From the NCBI RefSeq assembly GCF_026151205.1, contig NC_087078.1:15641118-15705117 (forward strand): a stretch of DNA of 64,000 bases, in the 5' to 3' direction. Below the pieces are notes generated by a model. The model saw only the letters and a list, made by a program, of their open reading frames with translations, did no database searches and was not told the origin of the DNA. Below, one piece after another: positions 51,601 through 63,600 of the stretch; position 1 is the first letter of the stretch; the number at the start of each line of letters is the position of its first letter. Position numbers and translations under genes: made by a program. This DNA comes from Bolinopsis microptera. Lineage: Eukaryota; Ctenophora; Tentaculata; Lobata; Bolinopsidae.

Positions 51601-54600
51601 CGATGGGAAAATATATGCGAACCAAACCACTGCACTGCGGTATTACTATTATGGTAAATGAGCTAAATTAAACTGCAGCCAACAGATCTCAATCCAGGGA
51701 TTACAGACCAATATTGGTCGAGGCAGTGAGTCAATTATAATTATAAAGTGGGGTACTGGTCAGTGGTCAAGCAACAGTCTGGCCCGGATCCAGTGCCAAA
51801 TTATTTTAGGTCCGGTATTCTTAGTATATATCATGGTTTCATGGAGTCAGGAAATAAATCAAAAGTTGAATTCTGGTCATTACATTTTGGCTAAATTGGT
51901 GCCGATGAAAATTAATTGTTGGAGTTTTCACAAATCATGCAGTAGTTAAACTTATTTACTGATGACTCCTAAAGTGAGCGTTTTTCAGTATAACTATATG
52001 AGGTGCATGAGTCAGCAATTGCGAACAATTTTCTGTTAGCAGCCGACCCTTTGACCTTAAGAAACCGTAATTTTGAAAAATTGCCCTTTCGTAAGACACA
52101 AATATGCTGCTGGCTTGGCCCATTAAGAGAGATGCCCAATAAAGTAGATCATTCTCCAATTTTTGTAGGAGTTTCTGGACACAAAGTGAGTCATCTTACA
52201 TCTTGTGACAAATGTTGCTCATGAGTCTTTAAGACCTTTCTAGTTAACAGACAACAGTCCAATAGCCCATTTGTGAATATTGTCATTTTTCGCTCGGCAA
52301 AAATCCGTTTTTCAGCCACATTTCCGAAAATAAGCCTTTTAGGGTATATGTTGCTTCATAAGTTGTATATCAATGTGGCCATTATGTACATTTTGGTGTA
52401 TCAGAATAGTCTCTACGACCTTCCTAGGCGGAAATGCCAAAAATCACGGAAATTATGAACTGCGTCAAGCCAAAAACCGTTTTTCGGCCATATTTCCGAA
52501 ACGAAGCATTTTAAGGTATATGTTGCTTCATAAGTTGTATATAAATGTGGCTATTAGGCACATTTTGGTGTATCGGAATAGTCTTTAAGACCTTCCTGGG
52601 CTGAAATACAAAAATTCGACTGACCGCAAAACCCTGAAAAAGGGTGTGGCCGAAAACGCCACTATTGCATTTTTTAAAAAAATGCAATAGTGTCCAAATG
52701 TTTTAAGAATCATCTAGAGAGGTGATAACCGTTGAGAAATCGCTTTTAACACGAAAAGCTAACGAGATTCCGTTTCGTCTCTGACTACTGTAGTTAAACT
52801 TAATTAGATTTTGCGGCGAGATGTAAAGCAGTTTATAATCAGTTTGTAGCCTCTACCAGTTTGTAACCAGTTTGTAACCAGTTTGTTACCTCTCCTTCTG
52901 AATTCCTCAAGGTTGTTCACGAAATTGATTTTATAGTTTTGTTTTCTACAAAATCATCTACATAATATAATGCTTTTGGACAAAAATGTGCTTAGGTACG
53001 TGGAATCGGAAGCGTTCGGCAAATTCATTTTTAATCTGCATATTTGCGCTCTGCCATGCGGGCTCCTCAAACCACATACGATTTGGAAGGTCAGCGGCCA
53101 CCGCTTATAGTTATGTGCAATTGTTTGCGGAAAATCGGGGTTTTGTTTGTTTACACTTTTTCCTTTTTTATGTATGGTGTAAAAAAGCTGCCCTAATCGA
53201 ATCAAAGGTTACATTGATGAATGTACCAGAGATGTGCACCGTGTTACTTTTAGGCGGCGGACTGGACGCCAAAATTGGTCGGCGGAGGTGGTCTGACCGC
53301 GGTCTGACTACTAGATATCCGAACAGCAGTCTACTGTGTACATATTAGTAATTTGGTTGTGAAACTAATGTATTTGAATTGATTTCTTAATATCACTCTA
53401 CATTGAAAAACTTATTTATCGCTGTTTTTGTTGATCTGCCGGCCAATACCTCAAAGGTATACCTCAAACGTAGCACCTGAGAAAGTTTCGTGGTTGATTC
53501 ACGTACTTTAGTTCGACACGCACTATAGTCCTTTAATTAGATACAATTTAAACTTATGTGTTATTCAAATTTTATGCATTATTTTATGGATTATGTATTT
53601 TAAGAATGAACAATGCAATTTGTCATATATTTTATTCAGGAAATATCAAGCGCTGATTCCAGGGTAATTTAAACACGTACCACAGAATACTGAACACGGA
53701 AGAAAAATGTAAATTACATTAAATATGCATTGAATTTTTCTTTCGTGTTTAGATAGGTGGCCGGGTCACCCTGGAATCAGCTCAGCGTTCGGCAAATTTA
53801 TTTTCACTATAGTTCGACAACTTAAGTTCGCCAGATATCACCCCTGTCGAACTTTGGTACGTGTCGAACTAGAGTCCAGGTAGCGTACTCTAGTTTCTGC
53901 TCGTAAAGGATCATTGCTTGATATCGGAGATTTCAAAACTCTAGTTCGACAGTCGAAGTTCTCTTGTCTAACTTAAGTACGTGTCTAACTTGAGTCCAGG
54001 TAGCGCACTTTAGTTCGACAGAGTCGAACCTTAATAGGGTTTGTCGAACTACAGTACGTGTCGAACTAGAGTGCGTCTCGAACTTGAGTACTTGAATTCT
54101 ATTTATTTTAGGCTTTGAATTTTTGAAACGTTGACTATCCACCTTTTTCGTACTGAACTTTTTTCTTTTTTTGGCTTCTTTTTCAATGGTTAATAGTTAA
54201 CTGTTCTTTCCGTTAAGCCTCTAATCCACAAATAAGAGTGCTCACCTTGCCGTCTAAGACCACTTTTAACTTTGAACGGTATGAGTGGGGAATTACATTT
54301 GAAGTAGAGGTAAGAAAACTGTCAAATGTGATCAAACAAACGCTTTTGTTTTCAGAAAATGGCTGAGTTACGAAATACCGCGGACACTGTGATTGCTAAT
54401 CCTAGTGCCATACAAAATGACATATCTTTAGCTGAGGAAACCCCACGGCCAACAGACGTTACAGAACACCCTGAGAAAGATGCCCCCAATAAGAAGTCCA
54501 TTCTCGCAAGAATGTCAGGGATAGCCTACATGTCAGTGTCGAGTATTACTGCTACCAGCCAGGGAGTCATATTCCAGTATCTCAGTTACATGCCTACCGG

Positions 54601-57600
54601 TGAGGTCCTGGCGATCCTGAGTGCAGCAGCGGCGTGTTTCCTCGGTACTCTCATTGCTTTCCAGGGACTATCGCTGTCTTTTCCGAGGAAGCTGTTGCCA
54701 CTTTTCATATTGAGAAATATGTTTACTATGATCACATTCACCGCTAAGACGTGGGCCTTTCAGAACCTCCCTTTGGGTGATGCCAGTGCTCTAATTTTCA
54801 CAATGCCTCTTTGGACAGGAATTTTCTCTAGAATATTCCTAAAGGAGAAATACACTATCGCTCAACTCTTCTGTTCAATAGTAGGATTTTCAGGGGTTAT
54901 ATTAGTGGCCAAACCAACCTTTATATTTCCATCAGAAACAACCAGCGAATTCCCAGCATGGTACCCAGTCATTGCACTGGTATCAGGGATAAGCATGGCA
55001 AGCGAGTTCACAGTTCAACGAGGTCTAGGTGGTCAAATTGGCAGCCTCGTCACCACGTTCTACATGATGTTATTCCACATTGCTGCAGGCATCATCCTTC
55101 ACCATGCCATGGGTGATGAATACCTCAACCCTCCTTGCTACGTACCCCGAGTACTCCTGGTGGTCGCCTCTCTTCACCCTGTTATTGGGCTGTCTTGTTT
55201 GATGAAAGGGCTGGAGGTGGAGAGTGCCTCCATTGCCACCCTGGTTAAGAACCTGGACACTGTTCTGGGTTATATCGTACAGGTGGTGCTGTTTGGGGAC
55301 TCGGTCAATGCTCTGTCTATAGTGGGTGCTGCGCTTATCATGATTGGGACTGTCACTCTGACTTTGACCAGGATATTTGATGTCACGTGTGGGATTGAGT
55401 TATAATTATATTCTGTAAGCATATTTATCAAGTATTATTTAAAGGGAACAAGCACGTTATTTTACTATTACTTAAACATTTTCATGGTTTTTCAGCCATT
55501 TAAACGTTACTGCAACATGAAAAGTGGGTTTCCTTGAATTAGATACAATTTAAACTGATGTATTATTCAAATTTTATGTATTATTTTATGGACTATGTGT
55601 TTTAACTTTTAAGAATGAACAATGCAATTTGTCATTTATTTTATTCAGGAAATATCAAGCGCTGATTCCAGGGTAACTTAAACACGTACCACATAATATT
55701 AATACTGAACACGGAAGAAAAATGTAGATTCACATTGAACATCACATTTTTCTTTCGTGTTTAGATCATAAGTGGCCGGGTCACCCTGGAATCAGCTCAG
55801 CGTTCGGCAAATTTATTTTTAATTTGCAAAATTTCCAGAAAAATATTGACTTAAATATTTTAAAAAGTTGGTTCTTTTTGGCCCTTGCCCAGATTTTATG
55901 CTTTTATAATGTGCTTCCTACACCCCTGTTTGTGGTATGTGGGTACCAAGCTAGGCTAATGTCGTTTGTGTTGCGAAACATTTCCTTGCTATCTTCCGTG
56001 TCGCACCTGATCGTTAGGAATGACACTAAATATTTTAACTATCTTAACAAGTACAGTTTCCATCTCGTATGTGGCTGAATTTATGTACGGATGGGGGGGG
56101 GGGGGGGGGGGGGGGCAAAAGTCAGTACCCATACGTTGGCCTTAATAGCTCAGTCACTGAGTGCCCAATTGTAATAATTCTTTGTGGTATGACTTACTAC
56201 CACCACTTGCACTGGTTCGAGGAATTTGTCAAATCGAAAAATATTCGTGTATGTACTATTCAAATTTTATGTATTATTTTATTCAGGAAATATCAAGCGC
56301 TGATTCCAGGGTAACTTAATTAAACACGTACCACATAATACTGAACACGGAAGAAAAATCTAAATTACATTTACATTTGCATTGCATTTTTATTTCGTGT
56401 TTAGATACGTGGCCGGGTCACTCTGGAATCTGCCCAGCGTTCGGCAAATTTTTAAAAAAACCGGTTTTTTAAACCAAAAACCGGTCCCCAAACAAACGAG
56501 ATATTTGCGCTCTGCCATGCAGTCCGGGCTCTTAAAATCACGTACGATTTGTACAAATCTCGGATAGCCTTATTCATTGTAAATTGTAATAGCATTATCA
56601 ACAAACCAATTAGTTTTCTTACATTGTAACATGTAAATAAACCAAATAATCAACACAATTCAAATTTGTGAACTAACCGTCTGAATAGGAACTGAGGAAT
56701 TTGGCCACTCCCGGAATCAGTTCCATTGTTGCTCCTTTTGCTGGATCTGAAGGTGAACTTTACTCCGTCTGCTACTACCTCACGTTTACCGCTGTTACCA
56801 CAGTCCGAGGAGGGTCCCTCTACCTGAGGGAGGATAGAGTTAATTTTATTAAATAAATTAAATTAAATTGAACAGGAATTAAATTAAGTGGTAAATAGAT
56901 TCAATTAGGGGTTCGTGCTGAGTTTGGGTTGAATCTCAATATGCATTTAGGTAAAGCTCGTCAAGCTTTTAAAGCTCAAATCAGGTCAAACTGCATTTAA
57001 TCGGTACTGAGTAGCAGCATTTCACCACTTAAAGTTAACAAGTCAACATGTTGATATAATTCTAACCTTAGCGGTGATTCTGTACCAGTTTCCAGCAACT
57101 ATATTGACCGCGTCATCAAAGCATACGGTGTGTGTCGACCTGCGTGGTCAGAAAATGGTAGAAAGGTTTGTTAGATACAGTGAAAAATCAAACCGAAAGT
57201 CGTAATATTACCAATGTCCAATACAGCATGCGTGTAACTAGAAAGCTGTATAGTGTATAGTCTCTAGGTAAAAAGCACAATCACGTTAACTTAAGGGTTT
57301 TATGGGCGTCCCAAGTGTGTCAAAAAACTTTAAAAATTCCTTTCAATTCCTGAAATTCATAAAAAATATCCCCTGGCCCTACTTGGGTTTGCAAGTGAAG
57401 TTATAGCTGGGCATCTCAAATATGAGGTCACCATCGTCCGGTTCCGGACCTCCGTATCCGATATCGAATATCTTGAGCTTGGCTGTGTAGTTACCTCGAC
57501 CTCCATACAAACCTATAGATCATTTAACTGTTACGATAAATCCTAGACTAAGCGTTTCAGGATACAATACTAACTCTCCAACACGTGCGTATGGTGTGAA

Positions 57601-60600
57601 TAATTATAAATGGAAACATCAACCATAACCCATGCTAAAGCATTCCCGGTGTTTTCCTGCGACGACGTGATAATGATATAGTAATATGAAATTCTGGATA
57701 GTTACAAGATGAATTTGAGGAAGGATACATACCTAAACCACTGAGGAGAATGTCAGTATCAGTTGTCATGAGAATAGCGTCTACACTTTTCTGGGAGTAA
57801 CCCCAACCACCACCGAACGCTGGAATGAGAAGATTGTCAAATTATGTTTACATCTCGTTATATAAATATAAGTGTGATAACACGTCTCTAACAGGACTAT
57901 TGCCTCGTTTCTCAACAATTAATCAGGGCTCTACTCACAAGGGAATCTATTGCAGACAGAGAGAAGTTCCTCCTGAGCACTGAGTCCCTGCTTACTATCC
58001 TGAGTAGCTACCTGATTGGCTAGATTGCTCACGTGACATATCAGACCGTAACATAAAGCTTCCTTGTTTACTTCACTTTTCACGTGGGGTAGCAGGCTCT
58101 CCCTCATCGACAACTGCGGATATGGAGGGTTATTCCACAAATATCCAGAAGGCAGAAAGTTAACAATTTCCTCCGCAGCACCAGAATTGCCTCTGGGTCC
58201 TACTCCCAGACTTGCATTTTTCTGGATGATACTGGTAGCACATATCATTACTTAATATTATGATCAAAATTTCTGCAGAGGAAAAAAACGTGATCATCAT
58301 TTATTTTAAACCCACATTGCATTCATTTGTAATGAAATTTTCAGCAATACCGTTTCCGTCCAGAAATTAATCAATATTATTAAGGCTTGGTGTTTAACAT
58401 TGTTTAATTTAACTTTCTCAGCAGGAAATTGGCGGCCTTAATCTAAACAGTATTCATGTCATCCACGATGCAAATCATTGTTATTATTCAGATATTAAGC
58501 TTATATTAGTTAAAACAGAGTTTAAAAACACTATTAATGATACTGTAATCACGGAAAACAAATTAAAAAAAAATACTTTTTATAATTATTATTATTAACA
58601 ACTATTTAATAAACATTTAAAAAAGTGAAACTAACTAACCGGGTTAGTATGAGAGGAGGTGAAGGAACTGTTATATGAAGTGTAAGCTGCCAGAGTCCCC
58701 GACCTACGGTTACCAGCCCAGATTGTCTTGTAAATATCGTCGAAACATATCACGTGATCACGACTCAGGCCCGTCTCTTTTGAGCTGTTAAGGGATGGGT
58801 TTAAAGTTTAATCCGGTAATATGGCGTATGTCATCATTTTGATCCAGGAACTTTTTTAAAGATCGACCATCGTATATTTATTAAAAAATTCGTAAAGATA
58901 TCCGGCCTGGTTTTATTTAGAGAAGGCTATGCACGTTCTTCTCACGCATTACATTGTAAATATCCAACTTAATATAAGCCTTTAGTATCCGTAATCTTTG
59001 GTGTTAAAAACTGATATAATTAGATACTGATACAGTCGTTAATAATTTTAATTATTACACTATTCATTTTGCTATTCATGAATTTTAATTAATTTAATAA
59101 TATTTAATATTTAATTCAACTCCTTCCCTCATACCAGTGAGACTTATAGACGGCAGACAATTTTTCGACGAGCATAAAATCTAGCAGACTAATAAACAGT
59201 TTAAAGTAGATAAGATTAGGAAAAAAAACAAAACATACTTAGTTTTAACCAAAAAAGTGGATAACTGATTATACTAAATCAAATAATTCATTCAATTTAA
59301 TGTAGTACATGTTTCGTGATACTATTAGTTATTACTAACTTCCAGAGTCCGGATTCGTTGGAGGTAAGGAAAGATAATTTATTGTTTTCAGTAGCAGAAC
59401 AAAGTACAAACTTTCCATCCTCTACTATTATCTCAACCTCGTCATCTGAAAATAATAAATCTATTTAGAATTTAAAAGTTAAATTTGAATCGACTCGAAT
59501 TAATCCACCAACTATAAATGCAGATAGTATTCATTAAAATAAGATACGAAGCATTGCGTACACAGTACAAGCACACTAAGAAATATGTCTCTACATTTCG
59601 TCTTATCTTGGAAGCTCAAAATACATAAATAGGATTTTTGAGACGAACTTTGATACAGAGCTTGCATCTAAAAACATTTAAAAATGCAGGAATACTTCTA
59701 ATTACCCATGTGAAGTTCTGTCTTGATAAGCGGAGTTCTGCACGTGACGTAGGTTCTGTTACCCACTGCTGTAACGGAAGTTACTATCTTATCAGACTCG
59801 CCACCAAACCCTGGTACTTTACACATGTTCGAATACCACGACTGCAATGTTAGGAATTTATAATGTTATATCCACCAGCGTGCGCTTATTTTGTACAGCG
59901 GGCGCGCTACCGGTCTCAGCCCGGTGTGAAAAGGCCCCGTACTCATATTTCCCGCTTAATATACAGTCCGCGACCACATAACTCGATCAGTAGCGATATA
60001 GCTAGATGCTGTCGCCAAATTTTCCAGTTACCTAATTCCTAAATTATTTTAATAGATTCGATTGTAGAAATTTTTACAAAACCTTCGATGTGAGAGAGTC
60101 TTTTGATGTGACAGAATCTTTGGAGAAGTCGGACGGACATCTGCCGAGCTGACCGTCCATGTATTTTCCACAAGAAAACACCTATCGAGAAATAAGGAGG
60201 TGAATAAATTACAAATTACAAATATAATGCTTTTGGACACGAAGGGAAATACACAACGTAAGGCTTGAAATCTTCGTAAAACTACATCTGTAAATTACAA
60301 ATTGTGTATTAAATATAAACAATGATCCTGTATATAGTGTTTGTTGTATTGATAAATATATTCTTCAGTTGTTTCATTCTCATCCAACAGATTATAATAT
60401 TCATTATTGGGGCGGGTGTTTTCACAGTTTATCTGTATTTTGTCACTATCGCACTGAGATATGTTTAAAAGGTCATGGCGAATCACAAAGTTGAACGGCT
60501 GCACGACTTAGAGGGCCCCCATTTATCTGATCACTGTGGGACCCCTGATAATTGGGGGCCATCTAATAAGTCACCCTCCCAGCTGAACTTCATCACCCTA

Positions 60601-63600
60601 ACCCCCCTTCCAATTACCTGATTACCAGCCAGCACAACAGTATGAGTAGAACCACACGCTACAGCATCAGCAGGGGAGTCTATATTATCAATCCTAGTAG
60701 GAGTGGGAACCAGGGTTTGGGTACCCATACCCAGCTGCCCTGAGGAGTTGGCACCAAACCCGTACACCTCTCCTGTATCCAGTAACAACACTGTGGTGGT
60801 TTCTTGTTAGTTGGGATACCATCTTGTACATGTGATTTTAATCTGACTTAGTGACTTTCTCTTGTGTGTTACTTGAGAAATTACGAACTACGGTATCCTC
60901 CCTTCAGCAATCCTTTTATTTATAATAGCGACACATTTTTTATAAAATTACAATGCCAAAGGTGCCGACAATCATTCATTTCTACAAATTGATAACCTAA
61001 CAATTGAAATCAGAGGGCAGAGTCAAAAAATAGGACGCTGTACTTATGCATGCATGCAAATGATTGAATTATCCTGTGCTACAATTTCGCAACGGCGACA
61101 ATTCAATTTATTCTTGAACTTCTTAAATTTATAGCTTTAAGATACTTTAAATTTAAATCCTGAAGTGATTGAGAACTTACTCATGATCACTCTTTAACGG
61201 TAATTAACCCTCGAATAAATTGTGGGGGTGGGGACTGGGGGGGGGGGGGTTTGGGCTGGGTGGAAGCCTATTGAAGTATTGATGCCCATGCCCATTTGAC
61301 AAAACGTCGAGGAATAAAAGGGCATTTAATCAATCAGATCATTGATTGAATCGATAGTCAAATAAAAAGATGTCAACTAAATTTGACTTCAATATTAAAT
61401 ATTTATTTATCAATTAATCTAACTCTAACCAGTGTGATGCATGCCACAGGCAACTTGTTTGACTACCATAGAGCTATCAGGCAGTTTGATGGGGGCAGGA
61501 AGTTTGGTCAGCTCAGCTGGGTGAACTGGTTTACTGTCTTCAACTGCACCTGAAGGATAGTTCTGGATAATATCTTCTCATTTTCTGTTATTGTACTGTA
61601 CTGATACTTTGAGGGCTGATACTTAGTACAGGTAGTATCAGTACTTGGTAGAGGCCCTAGAGGGCTACTAATATGCAAGTTTCCATGCTAGGGTAGTGCT
61701 TTAAAATTGGAGAGGTATCCTTGATCAACAAAGCTAAAATCAACATGGACTCAGATCCACTTAACACAGTCCATTCCACGTATCTCTCCACTCACCACTG
61801 TTGCGTTCAGCTCGACCAGGTTTGTCATCTTCGTCTGTATCCTCTTCCTCGTCTTCGTCAGCCGAGCTATTGTCACTGTTCGAACTATCGTCTTCCGATT
61901 CTACGGAGGGGACGGAACGGGCTTAAAATGTGCAGAGGGAAATGTTTACTTGTGTTTTCAAAGGGTGAATGGGAAGGGGCTTTTGTGTTTGAATTAATCC
62001 AAAACTTATGCTCTTGAATGAGTGCACTTAATTTGATGTGATGCATTATAAATGAATTTCCGTGAAAAGTGAAATATGTAAAGTGAAATTATATGGTGAA
62101 GTGAAATTAAATGTAATAATATCATAGTACCCTCTGCTTGATCATTACCGAATCGCAGTGGTTTCGGCTCAGGTTTCGCTTTGAACTTGGCATTCTTTTT
62201 GTGGACGAGTTGAGCCTCCTTGGCACAGGTCTTGCAGCACCCACAGATTGAACAGCCGGAGTCTCCTGCACCGCACCCACACTCTCTGAAAAGTGGGTGA
62301 CCGGTATAATTAATGTAATCGGTAATAACTTACAGTAGGATTGACTATATGAGCTTATTTGGATTGGGCTTCTTGGTCATTCGGGTCCGGACTCTACGAT
62401 GTGTGACTTGTATTGTCGGCGCAAAAGATTAGGGTTAGGACTAGGATTATAGTTACGGTAAGGGTAAGGGTAAGGGTAAGGGTAAGGGTAAGGGTAAGGG
62501 TAAGGGTAAGGGTAAGGGTTAGGACTAGGATTATAGTTACGGTAAGGGTAAGGGTAAGGGTAAGGGTAAGGGTAAGGGTAAGGGTAAGGACTAAGAGTAA
62601 GAGTAAGGGTAAGGGTAAGGGTAAGGGTAAGGGTTAGGACTAGGATTATAGTTACGGTAAGGGTAAGGGTAAGGGTAAGGGTAAGGGTAAGGACTAAGAG
62701 TAAGAGTAAGGGTAAGGGTAAGGGTAAGGGTAAGGGTAAGGGTAAGGGTAAGGGTAAGGGTAAGGGTAAGGGTAAGGGTAAGGGTTAGGACTAGGATTAT
62801 AGTTACGGTAAGGGTAAGGGTAAGGGTAAGGGTAAGGGTAAGGGTAAGGGTAAGGGTTAGGACTAGGATTATAGTTACGGTAAGGGTAAGGGTAAGGGTA
62901 AGGGTAAGGGTAAGGGTAAGGGTAAGGACTAAGAGTAAGGGTAAGGGTAAGGGTAAGGGTAAGGGTAAGGGTAAGGGTAAGGGTAAGGGTAAGGGTAAGG
63001 GTAAGGGTAAGGGTAAGGGTAAGGGTAAGGGTAAGGGTAAGGGTAAGGGTAAGGGTAAGGGTAAGGGTAAGGGTAAGGGTAAGGGTAAAGCCAGGGTAAG
63101 GGTAAGGATTAGAGTTAAGGTTAGGGTTACTGTTAGGGTTAGGGTATGATAATTTTGTCTCGACCTAACCCTGACCCTAGTTTTTTGCGCTGAAAAAAAA
63201 TCCCACGCTTTCGAGTCTCCCGCCTTCGAGTCCAGACCCTGCCAGTCTGAGCGAGATAACGTTATACTCAGTTACTAATGCTTGCACCAGTTACAGTATC
63301 ACGCATTTTGTTATGGAAGTGATGGTATCAATTCATAAAGTCACATATAAGTTTGTCGAAACAATTGTTAAAACCAAAGTTTAAAAGCTGCAGAGTAAAG
63401 TTGCGGCCAGAATTATTAAAACAATCGGATTAGTTCTAGCTCTATTCTTCTGTGTGTGCTACAATCGGAAACATAAAAACATAACAATGAAAGCAGTGAG
63501 AAAGTGAGAATTACAACAGATCTAACTCTATTTATTGAGAGGAAAAGAAAACAGCTGGAAAACAATTCCACTTACAGTCCGGGATCTCGGCCAGGTTCAC

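Noticed and set aside
47811-52588. Short open frames repeated on both strands in the giant palindrome (for example MWPLCTFWC, MENDLLYW)
   Set aside because: They are mirror copies within non-coding foldback arms, with no known protein motif.
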